Below are positions 35,537 to 45,331 of a stretch of DNA of 64,000 nt, piece after piece. How positions within the stretch are numbered: the first letter of the stretch is position 1; each line of letters starts with the position of its first letter. Under the pieces are notes generated by a model. The model made no database searches. It was not told where the DNA came from and saw only the letters and a program-made list of their open reading frames with translations. The DNA is from Sphingopyxis sp. (GTDB lineage Bacteria > Pseudomonadota > Alphaproteobacteria > Sphingomonadales > Sphingomonadaceae): the NCBI GenBank assembly GCA_002733865.1, contig NVXM01000001.1, positions 324,206 through 388,205 of the forward strand, written 5' to 3'. The translations under genes were made by a program, and so were the position numbers.

Positions 35537-35791
35537 ATGCTGATGGAAAATTTCTCGAAGGCCCGTGCCAATCTGAAAGCGCTGATGGACCGCGTGGTCG
35601 CCGACAAGATACCCCTCAAAATCACCCGCCAGAATGGCGAAGCGGTGGTCATGATATCCGAAAGCGAATGGGCTGGCATGGAGGAGACAATCCACCTGCT
35701 CTCCTCGCCGAAAAATGCCGAACGCCTGCTGGAGGCCATCCGCGGTCTTGATGCCGGCGAAGGCGAGGAACACGAGCTGATTTATCCGTGA
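35537..35791 (+). CDS. yefM: Antitoxin of the YefM/Phd family
   Basis: 84 residues. The Phd/YefM N-terminal DNA-binding domain reads NFSKARANLKALMDRVVADK then IPLKITRQNGEAVVMISESE. The segment HLLSSPKNAERLLEAI marks the YoeB-binding part, and the acidic tail is DAGEGEEHELIYP. It neutralises the neighbouring RNase and represses the operon. The stop overlaps the toxin GTG start by four bases (GTGA). Confidence 0.9.
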   Translation: MLMENFSKARANLKALMDRVVADKIPLKITRQNGEAVVMISESEWAGMEETIHLLSSPKNAERLLEAIRGLDAGEGEEHELIYP

Positions 35792-36054
35792 AGATCATTT
35801 TCTGGCCGACCGGGTGGGAAGACTATCGCCACTGGCAGAATGAAGATCGAAAGTTGCTCGACCGAATCAACGCTTTGATTGAAGAATGCCGCCGTCATCC
35901 CTTTAAGGGAACTGGCAAGCCCGAGCCGCTGCGCGGCCAGCTAAAAGGCTGGTGGTCGCGGCGGATTACGCAGGAGCATCGGCTGAGTTACCGGGTGCGA
36001 GGAGAGGGAGATGCGCAGGCGCTCGAAATTGCGCAATGCCGTTATCATTATTGA
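35788..36054 (+). CDS. yoeB: Toxin of the YoeB/Txe family, ribosome-dependent mRNA endonuclease
   Basis: 88 residues from a GTG start overlapping the antitoxin stop. RelE fold with the conserved GTGKPEPLRG (Glu46), WWSRRITQEHRLSYR (Arg65) and the closing CRYHY (His87, Tyr88); these match the catalytic Glu/Arg/His/Tyr of YoeB. It cleaves mRNA in the ribosomal A site when freed from YefM. All active-site residues are present, so the toxin appears intact. Confidence 0.92.
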   Translation: MKIIFWPTGWEDYRHWQNEDRKLLDRINALIEECRRHPFKGTGKPEPLRGQLKGWWSRRITQEHRLSYRVRGEGDAQALEIAQCRYHY

Positions 36055-36084
36055 ATCGATTACCACTCCCCACACTGAAGCGCC

Positions 36085-37386
36085 TCACCCCCGCTGCACC
36101 TCCTCCAGCCCCCAGGCCGCGACAATAGCCAGCCCGCTCATCCCGGCCATCACCGCCAGCACAACTTCCCCGCCAAACCAGTTCGCGATCAGGCTGAACA
36201 GCCCGCCGGCCAGCAACAGCACGCCGATGATCGTGTTGGACAGCGCAGTGTAGGCGGCGCGGGTGTCTGTGTCGGCCATATCGACCAGATGGGTGGCGCG
36301 GCCCAGCCGCACGCCCTGATAGGCGATCATCAGCCCGAACAGCAGCACTGGCAGAAAATAGCCGCCGGCCAAGGTCCCTGCGAAAGCGAGCCATGCAGTG
36401 ACCGCCAGGATGGCCGCAGCGACGAGCGCGGAGAAAATTAGCACCTTGCGGCTCGACCGGTCCGACAGCCGGCCCCAGACAAAGCTGCTGAGCAGGCTGG
36501 CGAGCGCCGAGGCGAGCACCAGAAAGCCGAGCTTGTCATAGCCTTCGCCTGCCTCGCTGCCGACCGCGATCATGAACGGCGGCGCCAGCGCGGTGGCGGT
36601 CAGCAGGCCGCGGGTCAGAATGAACCGGGCGAGTTGAGGATCGTCGCGCAAATAGGTGAAATTGCGAACCGCCTGCTTGATCGCCGACCGGCCGCCGTCG
36701 GTGGCTCCGGCCCGTTCGGTCAGGGTCGCAAACAGCAGCGCGCTCGCGATCCATGCGCCGCCAGCCAGAAACAGGCCGCCGATCACCAGCAACATCCGGT
36801 CAACCAGCTGGAAGGACAGGGCCAGCGCATAGACGATCACTGTCACCGATGCGATTGAACCGGCCAGCCCGGTGGCGGTGCCGCGCCGCGACTTGTCGAT
36901 CGTCTTGCCCAGCACATCCTTGTAGCAGACCGAACAGACGCTGCGCGCCAGCGCCAGGATCGCCAGCGCCAGGATGATCGCCCAGCCGGCCGCCACGCCG
37001 GTCAGGCTGATCGCGATCAGTCCGATCGCGGCAGCGGCCAGACCCTGCACCGCCGAACCCACGGCCCAGGCCCATTTGCGGCGCGGCAATTTCCGTAAAT
37101 AGCCGGCGGTGACCAGCTGCGGCAGCAAGGCCCCCGCTTCGCGGACCGGCACCAGCAGCCCGATCAGCGCCACCGGCGCACCCAGCGCGGTCATCAGCCA
37201 GCTCAGCACCAGTTTCGGATCGACCAGCCCATCAGCGCTCTTGGTCAGCGCCAGCGCGCCGACATGTTTGAAGAAATTGCCCGGCTCCTCCTGGCAGGCG
37301 CTCTCCGGAATATCCGCGCACACCCGCCCCTCGTCATCGATGACGATCGCCTGAAAGGCCATATCGGTTGTGGTTCGGCTCGCCAT
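36085..37386 (-). CDS. MFS transporter
   Basis: 433 residues. A soluble N-terminus of about 45 residues (AIVIDDEGRVCADIPES) precedes about 12 transmembrane segments, with LPRRKWAWAVGSAVQGLAAA, LGKTIDKSRRGTATGLAGSI and SFVWGRLSDRSSRKVLIFSA typical of major-facilitator loops. Substrate unknown. Its start lies 17 bases beyond a degenerate copy of the prfC 3' end (37404-37442), suggesting that it was once directly downstream of prfC in one operon. Convergent with yoeB, 30 bases apart. Confidence 0.85.
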   Translation of the reverse strand: MASRTTTDMAFQAIVIDDEGRVCADIPESACQEEPGNFFKHVGALALTKSADGLVDPKLVLSWLMTALGAPVALIGLLVPVREAGALLPQLVTAGYLRKLPRRKWAWAVGSAVQGLAAAAIGLIAISLTGVAAGWAIILALAILALARSVCSVCYKDVLGKTIDKSRRGTATGLAGSIASVTVIVYALALSFQLVDRMLLVIGGLFLAGGAWIASALLFATLTERAGATDGGRSAIKQAVRNFTYLRDDPQLARFILTRGLLTATALAPPFMIAVGSEAGEGYDKLGFLVLASALASLLSSFVWGRLSDRSSRKVLIFSALVAAAILAVTAWLAFAGTLAGGYFLPVLLFGLMIAYQGVRLGRATHLVDMADTDTRAAYTALSNTIIGVLLLAGGLFSLIANWFGGEVVLAVMAGMSGLAIVAAWGLEEVQRG

Positions 37387-37403
37387 GGCCGCTATTTAGG
37401 GGA

Positions 37404-37442
37404 TTAGCGTTCGCGTGTCGTGCTGAACTTTAGGTCAGGATT
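37404..37442 (-). pseudogene. Remnant of the prfC 3' end
   Basis: On the minus strand these 39 bases read NPDLKFSTTRER then stop. The intact prfC at 39571 ends NPEIKFSTTRER then stop: 10 of 12 residues identical, the other two conservative, about 30 of 39 bases the same. Farther upstream the similarity fades with indels (a VG.. and an AK.R-like patch). It marks a duplicated or replaced prfC tail on the far side of the S9 peptidase gene. Confidence 0.75.
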
Positions 37443-37558
37443 GGCCTTTGGCCGACAGCCATTCCGCCGCGCTACGGTTGCGATGATCGCAGGATTTCGC
37501 CATCCCGCCCGTCATCTAGTCCCGCAGACCAGCGACGATCATCGCCCTTTGGCCTGAA

Positions 37559-39500
37559 TCAGGCCGGGTTATGTTTTGCCAGAAACTTTTCGAGTTGGTC
37601 CAGCCAGTCTTTTCGATTTTCAAATTTCCGAAGACCGTGCCCCTCGTCATCATAGGTGACAAACACGGCATCCGCCCCACGATCTTCCAGCTTGTCCTTG
37701 TAAAGCGTGAACTGGCTGTAAGGGACAGTGCTGTCCTTCTTGCCGTGAACCAGCAGAACCGGGCGCTTCAGTTGATTCACCATCCTGACGGGCGACACAT
37801 CGTCGAGATCAAAATCATCCGTGCCTTTGATGAATTCTTTCCATTTTTTGCTATATCGGCTTTTGAAAAACTGACGATCAAACCGTAGCTGTTTGCCAAA
37901 ATCTGTGACCCCGGCAAATGAGGCGGCGCACCGATATCGTTCCGGATTGCGGGTGACGCCCCAGAGCGCGGCATAGCCTCCATAGGAAGAGCCTACAATG
38001 CAGACACGGGCGGGGTCCACGATGCCGCGTTCCGCAAGCCAGTCCATGTCGTCATCGAGATCGTCTTGCATGGATCGACCAATCTGACCCTCTCCAAGCT
38101 TGTAAAATGTCTCCCCGTAGCTTCCGGAACCCCGGAAGTTGGGTTGCAGAACCACATATCCAAGATTGGCCAGAAACTGCACTTCCATGTTAAAGTCCAT
38201 ATTGTCGCGAATGCCATACGGCCCCCCGTGCGGAAGGATGATGAGGGGCAGGTTTTTGGGATCCTTGCCAGTGGGGATCGTTACATAGGCGGGTATTTGG
38301 ATGCCATCTCGGGCCTGATAGTGCTCATATGTCGTGACGGCCATGTCTTTGGGATCAATCTGGTCTTTCACCCCGGCAAAGCGATCCATTTTTCGAGCAG
38401 CGGGCTCATAGAGATAGAAACTTCCCGGATCCTTGGGCGAGGTAGAAAAGATGATCATTTTGCTTCGGTCGCGCGAAGCCGATACGATCCAGATTTCCTC
38501 TCCTGGCAACGCGCGGTTGAGCATTTTCTGCTGCTCTGCAAGATATTCATCAAACCAGTGAATGCGGTCACGAGAATCCGTGTAATAGGCAGCCTGCAAT
38601 GCGGCGCCGTCTTCCGTCATCGAAAATCTCGTCACATCCTGTTTGTCGTGATCGAAGACTTTCTCTCCGATTCCACGGGTCCTGACATTGAACCTGTAAA
38701 GACCAAAGCGGCCGGTTTTCCCGTTGGAAAGGACATAGCCCTCATCGGAGCCGGCAATGATGGTGAATCCGTCCAGAAGCGGTTCCTCTTCGTTGTTGAG
38801 GATATCCGTGTCCTTGACCTTGTCGATACGCCGGAACTTATCGGCATCAGAGCTCCGGTAAAAAACCAGAGTGCTGCTTCGTCGATAGCTTATGCCCATG
38901 CGGATTTGGCCTGCATTATCGGCGACCCAGTCCATAACGCGCATCTGATCATCGACGACCTGTTCGGCTTCGTTTGTAGCCAGATTGATCCGGTAAACGG
39001 CAGGATATTTGTAAACGGATTCTCTGATCTCGAGAATTAGGAAGCGGCCATTGGGGTCAAGATATAGAATATTGTCGCCATCCGGACCGCCATCCTCGAC
39101 GCCAATATATCGGGTGTTTCTGGTCGTGCTGTCGATCAGGTACATTTCGACCTGACGAAACTCGTTACCCATGTGCGGGCGACGTCCGAGATATTGCTTG
39201 AGACTGGACACGCTGAACAGGACTTGCCCGTTGCCCGCCCAGCGATACCAGTTCAGGTCGGTGTCGTCGGGCATGGCGGTGCTGTAAGACTTGTCGTCGG
39301 AGAGGCTGCGGATTGTCAGAAAGGTCTTGCCGCCAGCATTTTGACGATAGACCATTTGGGCCATCAGGGGACAGCAGCGGCCGATAGACATCGCCTTCGG
39401 CCGCAAATGTCTCGCTCGCGATTTTTTTAACTTCTGCTTGGGACTGACTGGATAGCCCGACAATCAAAAAGGCAAATGCTACCCACAAAATTCCGCGCAT
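37559..39500 (-). pseudogene. S9 family peptidase (acylaminoacyl/prolyl oligopeptidase type), frameshifted
   Basis: The gene begins at ATG 39500, with GGAGAAA six bases upstream and a signal peptide (MRGILWVAFAFLIVGLSSQS..A), and reads to VYRPLLSPDG. There one extra base in the GGG run at 39358-39360 shifts the frame. Removing one base gives SPDGQMVYRQNAGGKTFL and then an open frame to 37559. The beta-propeller half is followed by an alpha/beta-hydrolase domain with VGSSYGGYAALWG (nucleophile Ser), LVHGKKDSTVP (Asp) and DDEGHGL (His), so the catalytic triad survives. About 646 residues if repaired. Either a real pseudogene or a base error. It sits between prfC and a prfC tail remnant, which suggests acquisition. 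Confidence 0.85.
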
Positions 39501-39570
39501 GTTTTCTCCGGCTGTTCAACAATTCCTGCCGAAAATACATTAGAGTGGTGGCGTCCCGGTGCAAGCAGGT

Positions 39571-41139
39571 TTAACGCTCCCGTGTCGTACTAAACTTGAT
39601 CTCCGGATTGCGCTCTTCCTGATAGCCGACGTCCCAGGCCGACTTGGCGAGGAACACCAGATTGTCGTCGCGGTCTTTGGCCAGCGAACTCTGGTTGATA
39701 TTGGCAAAGGCGTTCAGCGTCGCGTCGTCGCCGCTGATCCAGCGGGCGGTTTCAAACGGCGCCTGTTCCAGATAGGCATCGACCTTATATTCCGCCTGCA
39801 GCCGCGACACCAGCACCTCGAGCTGCAGCTGCCCGACCACGCCGATGATCCAGTTGGCCCCGAGTTCGGGATAGAAAACCTGGACCACGCCCTCTTCCGA
39901 CAGATCATCCAGCGCCTTGCGGAGCTGCTTCGTCTTGGTCGGATCGCGCAGGATTACCCGGCGCAGGATTTCCGGGGCAAAATTGGGCAGGCCGGTGATC
40001 CGCACCTGGTTCTTCTCGGAAAGGGTGTCGCCGACGCGCAGCGTGCCGTGATTGGGGATGCCGATGATATCGCCGGGCTCCGCCGTGTCGGCAATTTCGC
40101 GGTCTTGGGCAAAAAACAGGATCGGCGAGTGGATCGCGATCGGCTTGCCTAGGCCCGAGGGAGTCAGCTTCATGCCGCGCTTGAACTCGCCCGAACACAG
40201 CCGCATGAAGGCAATCCGGTCGCGGTGCTGAGGGTCCATATTCGCCTGGATCTTGAAAATAAAGCCGGTGACATCGTCGCTGTCCGGATCAATCGGCGCC
40301 GGTTCGGCAGGCTGGGGGCGCGGGCTGGGCGCATAGTCGGCAATCGCGTCGATCAGTTCTTCGACCCCGAATTGCTTGAGCGCCGAGCCGAAATAGACCG
40401 GAGTCAGATCGCCGTTCTGATAGGCTTCCAGATCAAAGCCGCTATAGCCGCCCTGCGCCAGTTCGCCCTCACTGGTCAGCCGCTCGAGTGCGCCATCGCT
40501 CAGTACTTCTCCCAGCTTCGGATCGTCGAGACCGGTAAATTGCTGGGTGACGCCGTCATATTGTTTGCTGCTGCCGGTCGGCTGGTGCAGCTGGTTGCGC
40601 TGCAGGTCATAGACGCCCTCGAACTGCCCGCCCATGCCGGTCGGCCAGCTCATCGGGCAGACGTCCAGAGCCAGCTTGTCGGCGACCTCGTCGAGCAGCT
40701 CAAACGGATCGCGGCCTTCGCGGTCGACCTTGTTGACGAAGGTGATGATCGGCACGCTGCGCATCCGGCAGACCTCGAACAGCTTCAGCGTCTGCGCCTC
40801 GATGCCCGACGCCGCATCGATCACCATGATCGCGCTGTCGACGGCGGTCAGCGTACGATAGGTATCCTCGGAAAAATCCTCATGGCCGGGCGTGTCGAGC
40901 AGGTTGAAAATGATATCATTGCGCTCAAAGGTCATGACGCTGGAGGTAACCGAAATCCCGCGCTGCTGCTCGATCTTCATCCAGTCCGACCGCGCCCGCC
41001 GGTTGTCGCCCCGCGCCTTGACCTCGCCCGCCAGATGGATAGCGCCGCCCTTCAGCAGCAGCTTCTCGGTAAGCGTCGTCTTGCCCGCATCGGGGTGGGA
41101 GATGATCGCGAATGTACGGCGTGGTTTGGCGTTGGTCAT
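39571..41139 (-). CDS. prfC: Peptide chain release factor 3
   Basis: 522 residues from ATG 41139 (MTNAKPRRTFAIISHPDAGK); an upstream ATG at 41166 lies inside a repeat. Translational GTPase with G1 HPDAGKTT, switch 2 DTPGHEDFSEDTYR, G4 NKVD and RF3-specific domains up to the C-terminal FSTTRER. It recycles RF1/RF2 from the ribosome after termination. A composite palindrome (41161-41250) fills the gap to pheT, and a second copy of the gene's last 13 codons lies at 37404-37442. Confidence 0.95.
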   Translation of the reverse strand: MTNAKPRRTFAIISHPDAGKTTLTEKLLLKGGAIHLAGEVKARGDNRRARSDWMKIEQQRGISVTSSVMTFERNDIIFNLLDTPGHEDFSEDTYRTLTAVDSAIMVIDAASGIEAQTLKLFEVCRMRSVPIITFVNKVDREGRDPFELLDEVADKLALDVCPMSWPTGMGGQFEGVYDLQRNQLHQPTGSSKQYDGVTQQFTGLDDPKLGEVLSDGALERLTSEGELAQGGYSGFDLEAYQNGDLTPVYFGSALKQFGVEELIDAIADYAPSPRPQPAEPAPIDPDSDDVTGFIFKIQANMDPQHRDRIAFMRLCSGEFKRGMKLTPSGLGKPIAIHSPILFFAQDREIADTAEPGDIIGIPNHGTLRVGDTLSEKNQVRITGLPNFAPEILRRVILRDPTKTKQLRKALDDLSEEGVVQVFYPELGANWIIGVVGQLQLEVLVSRLQAEYKVDAYLEQAPFETARWISGDDATLNAFANINQSSLAKDRDDNLVFLAKSAWDVGYQEERNPEIKFSTTRER

Positions 41140-41160
41140 ATCTGTAATTTTCTTGTCAAT

Positions 41161-41250
41161 CGTCATCCTGAACTTGTTTCAGGATCTATCCATCGTCGGA
41201 ACGGAGGCTCTATGGGGAGGAATGGATGCTGAAACAAGTTCAGCATGACG
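41161..41250. repeat. Composite palindrome between prfC and pheT
   Basis: The arms 41161-41186 and 41225-41250 match as inverted repeats at 24 of 26 bases. Each arm is itself palindromic around CCTGAActtgTTTCAGG or GCTGAAacaaGTTCAGC. The CATCCTGAACTTGTTTCAG type is familiar as an interspersed repeat in sphingomonads and other alphaproteobacteria. It ends 8 bases from the pheT stop and begins 22 bases from the prfC start, so it occupies the prfC promoter/leader or the pheT trailer. Confidence 0.7.
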
Positions 41251-41257
41251 ACCATCG

Positions 41258-43708
41258 CTAGCCTCTCAATTCCGCCCCCAGCTTGGCAGCACTCGCGACA
41301 ACCTTGTCCGAAAGCGCCTTCAGATCCTCTTCGGTCAAGGTCGCCTCAACCGGTTGCAGAGTAATTTCCACCGCCAGAGACTTCTTGCCTTCGCCAACGC
41401 TCGGCCCTTCAAACAGATCGAAAATCCGCGCTTCGGTGATCAGCTTCTTGTCCGCGCCCTTGACCGATCGCACCAGATCACCCGCTGGCAAATCCGCATC
41501 GACGACGAAAGCGAAATCGCGGGTCACCGCCTGCAAGGCGGGGGGCGCAAAGGCGTCGCGCATATGGCCCACTTTCTTCTTCAGCGGAATCGCGTCGAGG
41601 AAGATTTCCGCGCCGACCGCTGCGCCTTTCAGGCCAAGCGCCTTGGTCACTGACGGATGCAGCGCGCCATAAGCGGCCAGAATTTTCTTCGGTCCCAGCC
41701 GCAGCGTGCCGGACTGGCCGGGGTGGTAGGCATCGCCCGCTTCCCCGAAATCCATCAGCTTGTCGACCGGTGCGCCAGCCGCTTCGAGAATCGCCAGCAC
41801 TTCCGCCTTGGCATCATAGGCGTCAAATTTGCTCGCCGCGCCGCCCTGCCAGCTGCGCGTGCTCTTTTCGCCGGTCAATACCAGGCCGATGGTTGGATGC
41901 TCGCTGCTTTCCAGATAGCGCCGCCCGACTTCGAACAGCCGGATCGACGCTGCGCCGCGGGCGCTGTTGCGCTTGGCAGCAGCGATCAGGCCGGGGAGCA
42001 TTGACGGCCGCATTACCTTGAGGTCCTCGCTGATCGGATTGGCCAGCGTCCAGCTGCCGCCGCCAAAGGGCGCGGCTTCCTTCTCGGAGATGAAGCTCCA
42101 GTTGACCACTTCGTTCAGCCCGCGCGCAGCCGCCGCACGTCGCGCCTTGCGTTCGGCAAGCTGTTCGGGCGAGGCAGTCGGCTTGGCGACGCCGGGTTTC
42201 CGTGGCAGCGGGGTCGAGGGAATATTGTCGAGCCCCTCGATGCGGACGATTTCCTCGACAATATCCTGCCAGACGGCAACATCACGGCGCCAGGTCGGAA
42301 TGGTTACGGTCCATGTTCCCCGGCGGAGGCCGGGGTCCATCTCCCGCTCGTCGGTCTTGGCACCACCGGAAGATGGGTCCCCGCCTTCGCGGGGAAACAG
42401 AATCTCAAAACCCAATGACTCGAGAATGGCCTGCTGCCGTTCCGCAGCGACATCAATCCCGCCCAGCGCCAGACATTGTGCGGGATCATAAGAAAGGCTG
42501 CGCTGCTCCGTCGGCGGCGTGCTGGCTCGCGTAACCTCGCTCGCCTTCCCGCCGCATAGTTCCAGCACCAGCGCCGTTGCCAGTTCCAGCCCGTCATCCA
42601 GAAACGCCGGGTCCACGCCGCGCTCGAAGCGCTGGCGCGCGTCGCTGGTCAGCATCAGTTTCTGACCGGTTCGGGCGATATTTTCCGGTGTGAAATAGGC
42701 GCATTCGATCAGCACTTCGGTCGTCGCTTCGTCAGAACCGGTGTTTGCACCGCCCATGATCCCGCCGATATCATGCGCGCCATTGTCATCGGCGATCACC
42801 GTCATGCTGTCATCGAGCGTATATTCATTGTCGTTGAGCGCAAGGACGGTCTCGCCCGGCTTCGCCTTGCGCGCCACAAGACCGCCATTGAGCTTGGCCA
42901 CGTCATAGACATGCAGCGGCCGCCCATGGTCGAGCATCACATAATTGGTGATATCGACCAGGGTGTTGATCGGTTTCTGGCCGGCTGATTTCAGCCTGGC
43001 CTGCATCCAGTCCGGTGACTTGCCATTGCTCACACCCTTGACGGTGCAAGCGTAGAATGCGGGGCAGCCTTCGGGGTCCTCGGTGCGGACATCAGGACCG
43101 CCGCCGCTACGACTTATGTTGGCAACGTCCAATGGCTTCAGTTTGCCCATGCCCGCAGCTGCCAGATCGCGCGCAATCCCGCGCACGCCCATGCAGTCCT
43201 GCCGGTTGGGGGTGATCGCCACATCGAACACCGGATCGTCGAGTTCGGCATAGTCGGCGTAGCTGGTGCCAACTTTAGCGGCTGCATCTTCAGGCAATTC
43301 GATGATGCCGTCATGATCGTCGCCCAGTTCCAGCTCGCGATAGCTGCACATCATGCCGAAACTCTCGACATCGCGGATTTTCGCGGGTTTCAGCGTGAAA
43401 TCGCTGCCCGGAATATAGGTCCCCGGAGGCCCGAAAACGCCGATCATCCCGGCTCGCGCATTGGGCGCTCCGCACACCACCTGCCACGGTTCCGCGCCAC
43501 CATCGTCAACTTTAAGCAATTGCAGCTTGTCGGCATTCGGATGCGGTCCCGCTTCCAGCACTTTCGCCACGCGGAAGGGTTTCAGCGCATCGGCAGGATT
43601 TTCCATGCCCTCGATTTCCAGACCAATGCTGGTCAGTTTTTCGGCAATTTCGTTGGCGCCGGCATCGGTCTCCAGATGCGCCTTCAGCCAGGACAGGGAA
43701 AATTTCAT
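41258..43708 (-). CDS. pheT: Phenylalanyl-tRNA synthetase beta subunit
   Basis: 816 residues. Order: N-terminal [16 protein letters not shown], tRNA-binding OB domain (about 40-150, [16 protein letters not shown]), B3/B4 editing domain, B5 domain, core, and the C-terminal anticodon-binding fold ([20 protein letters not shown]). It forms the alpha2-beta2 enzyme with PheS, whose frame it overlaps by four bases. Oddity: residues about 438-465 ([19 protein letters not shown]), between LGFEI and [12 protein letters not shown], are encoded by an 81-bp palindromic repeat and are not part of the family core. Confidence 0.95.
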   Translation of the reverse strand: MKFSLSWLKAHLETDAGANEIAEKLTSIGLEIEGMENPADALKPFRVAKVLEAGPHPNADKLQLLKVDDGGAEPWQVVCGAPNARAGMIGVFGPPGTYIPGSDFTLKPAKIRDVESFGMMCSYRELELGDDHDGIIELPEDAAAKVGTSYADYAELDDPVFDVAITPNRQDCMGVRGIARDLAAAGMGKLKPLDVANISRSGGGPDVRTEDPEGCPAFYACTVKGVSNGKSPDWMQARLKSAGQKPINTLVDITNYVMLDHGRPLHVYDVAKLNGGLVARKAKPGETVLALNDNEYTLDDSMTVIADDNGAHDIGGIMGGANTGSDEATTEVLIECAYFTPENIARTGQKLMLTSDARQRFERGVDPAFLDDGLELATALVLELCGGKASEVTRASTPPTEQRSLSYDPAQCLALGGIDVAAERQQAILESLGFEILFPREGGDPSSGGAKTDEREMDPGLRRGTWTVTIPTWRRDVAVWQDIVEEIVRIEGLDNIPSTPLPRKPGVAKPTASPEQLAERKARRAAAARGLNEVVNWSFISEKEAAPFGGGSWTLANPISEDLKVMRPSMLPGLIAAAKRNSARGAASIRLFEVGRRYLESSEHPTIGLVLTGEKSTRSWQGGAASKFDAYDAKAEVLAILEAAGAPVDKLMDFGEAGDAYHPGQSGTLRLGPKKILAAYGALHPSVTKALGLKGAAVGAEIFLDAIPLKKKVGHMRDAFAPPALQAVTRDFAFVVDADLPAGDLVRSVKGADKKLITEARIFDLFEGPSVGEGKKSLAVEITLQPVEATLTEEDLKALSDKVVASAAKLGAELRG
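42316..42396 (-). repeat. Palindromic element inserted in frame within pheT
   Basis: The 81 bp run from TTCCCC (42316) to GGGGAA (42396). The ends are near-perfect inverted repeats of about 26 bases (TTCCCCGGCGGAGGCCGGGG then TCCATCT; TTCCCCGCGAAGGCGGGGAC then CCATCT on the other strand), and each arm is a stable hairpin (CCCCGGC/GCCGGGG, CCCCGC/GCGGGG). The length, 27 codons, keeps the pheT frame open. The design matches the intergenic composite palindromes at 35334 and 41161. Confidence 0.8.
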
Positions 43709-44823
43709 GCGCCCACTCCTCCGCTCAGTGTCGGAACATCCAGCGCGTTGAAACCGTAGTGATCGGCCCAGCGCAGATCGCCGTCGAAAAAGGCCCGCAG
43801 ATCATCCATGCCATATTTCAGCATCGCCAGCCGGTCGATCCCGCAGCCAAAGGCAAAGCCCTGCCAGACATCGGGATCAAGCCCGCAATTGCGGATGACA
43901 TTGGGGTGAACCATGCCGCTGCCCAATATCTCCATCCAGCCGCCATTGTCGCCGCGTGGGTCGCCGCCGATGATGCGGCTGCCCTTTTCGACGGAGAAGC
44001 CGACATCGACTTCGGCGCTCGGTTCGGTGAACGGGAAATAGCTCGGGCGCAGGCGCAGCTCGATATCATCGCGCTCGAAAAAGGCGCGGACAAAGGTCTC
44101 CAGCGTCCATTTGAGATGGCCCATATGGATATTCCGGTCGATCACCAACCCCTCCACCTGATGGAACATTGGCGTATGGGTGGCATCGCTGTCCGAGCGA
44201 TAAGTGCGGCCCGGCGCAATAAGGTAAATCGGTTCGCCCGCGCCGTCGGTCCGTTTTGCGACATCCATCATAGTGCGGATCTGCACCGGCGAGGTATGGG
44301 TGCGCAGCAGTTTCGGCATGCCGCTGTCATCGGTCTGCGGGAAATAAAAGGTGTCGTGCATTGCTCGCGCCGGATGGGTGTCCGGGATATTGAGCGCGGT
44401 GAAATTGTGCCAGTCGTCTTCGATTTCCGGACCGGTGGCGACCGAGAAGCCGAGATCGGCGAAGATTTCGGCCAGTTCGTCCATCACTTGCGAGACCGGA
44501 TGGAGGCTGCCCTTGGGCGCAGCCGGCGCAGGCAGGGTCAGATCCAGCTTTTCGGTCGCCAGCTTGGCATCCAGGGCTGCGGTTTCCATCGCTTCCTTGC
44601 GGGCGGTCAGGGCATCGGCGACGGCCTGACGGGCACCGTTGATCTTCGGACCCTGTTCCTGCCGCTCTTCCGGCGTCATTTTGCCCAGGGTTTTCAGCAG
44701 CAGCGAAATCTCGCCCTTCTTGCCGAGCGCAGCCAGGCGGATCGCTTCCAGCGCATCGCCATCGGATACAGCTTCAATCTGCTCCAGATATTTGTCCCTG
44801 ATCGCCTCGATGTCGCTCATCAT
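43705..44823 (-). CDS. pheS: Phenylalanyl-tRNA synthetase alpha subunit
   Basis: 372 residues from ATG 44823 (a second ATG follows at once). An N-terminal coiled coil (about 1-90) binds tRNA. The class II catalytic core shows [46 protein letters not shown] (motif 2 region), [13 protein letters not shown] and a closing [17 protein letters not shown] (motif 3). Translationally coupled to pheT (ATGA). Separated from rplT by a strong intrinsic terminator. Confidence 0.95.
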   Translation of the reverse strand: MMSDIEAIRDKYLEQIEAVSDGDALEAIRLAALGKKGEISLLLKTLGKMTPEERQEQGPKINGARQAVADALTARKEAMETAALDAKLATEKLDLTLPAPAAPKGSLHPVSQVMDELAEIFADLGFSVATGPEIEDDWHNFTALNIPDTHPARAMHDTFYFPQTDDSGMPKLLRTHTSPVQIRTMMDVAKRTDGAGEPIYLIAPGRTYRSDSDATHTPMFHQVEGLVIDRNIHMGHLKWTLETFVRAFFERDDIELRLRPSYFPFTEPSAEVDVGFSVEKGSRIIGGDPRGDNGGWMEILGSGMVHPNVIRNCGLDPDVWQGFAFGCGIDRLAMLKYGMDDLRAFFDGDLRWADHYGFNALDVPTLSGGVGA

Positions 44824-44876
44824 ATTGTCCCGTTTTTAATCGCTGCCCGTCTAGCAAGCCCTGCGAAAAACCCAAT

Positions 44877-44909
44877 AAAAAAGCGCCGCGAGATTGCTCT
44901 CCGGCGCTT
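44877..44909 (-). terminator. Rho-independent terminator after rplT
   Basis: On the minus strand an 8-bp stem AAGCGCCG/CGGCGCTT, extended by inner GAGA/TCTC pairs, is followed by TTTTTT. It lies 21 bases past the rplT stop and 54 bases before pheS. Read-through or a separate promoter would be needed for pheST. I found no Phe-rich leader peptide, so an attenuator is not supported. Confidence 0.85.
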
Positions 44910-44929
44910 CTTTGAATTTATGAAAATGC

Positions 44930-45292
44930 TTAGGCTTTCGCCAGAGCATCCTGCGCCTGCTTGATGATGCCGCCAAATACTGCCGGTTCATTCATCGCCA
45001 GGTCGGCCATCACTTTACGGTCGAGCTCAATCCCGGCCAGTTTGGTGCCGTGGATGAACGTGCCGTAGGTCAGGCCTTCGGCGCGAACCGCAGCGTTGAT
45101 CCGCTGGATCCAGAGCGCGCGGAACGCCCGCTTCTTGACCTTGCGATCACGGTAGGCATATTGACCGGCTTTTTCGACGGCCTGCCGCGCGATGCGGATG
45201 GTGTTCTTGCGACGGCCATAATAGCCCTTCGCCTGAACCAATAATCTCTTATGTTTGGTACGAGTGGTCGTACCCCGTTTTACACGTGCCAT
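44930..45292 (-). CDS. rplT: 50S ribosomal protein L20
   Basis: 120 residues, highly basic, with the canonical [40 protein letters not shown] and the C-terminal [22 protein letters not shown] region. L20 is an assembly protein of the large subunit and in other bacteria represses its own operon. It follows rpmI by 39 bases; a terminator comes right after. Confidence 0.97.
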   Translation of the reverse strand: MARVKRGTTTRTKHKRLLVQAKGYYGRRKNTIRIARQAVEKAGQYAYRDRKVKKRAFRALWIQRINAAVRAEGLTYGTFIHGTKLAGIELDRKVMADLAMNEPAVFGGIIKQAQDALAKA

Positions 45293-45331
45293 ATTCTATA
45301 TCCTGTAAGTTTGAATGTCGCTGCGGCGGGC

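Noticed and set aside
40225..41232. 335-codon plus-strand ORF antisense to prfC
   Set aside because: Same GC-driven shadow; prfC is unambiguous on the minus strand.
44824..44929. Phe-rich leader peptide for pheST attenuation
   Set aside because: No start codon followed by a run of Phe codons is present around the terminator.
43759..44964. 401-codon plus-strand ORF antisense to pheS
   Set aside because: Long antisense frames are a by-product of high-GC third positions; pheS on the other strand has all family motifs.
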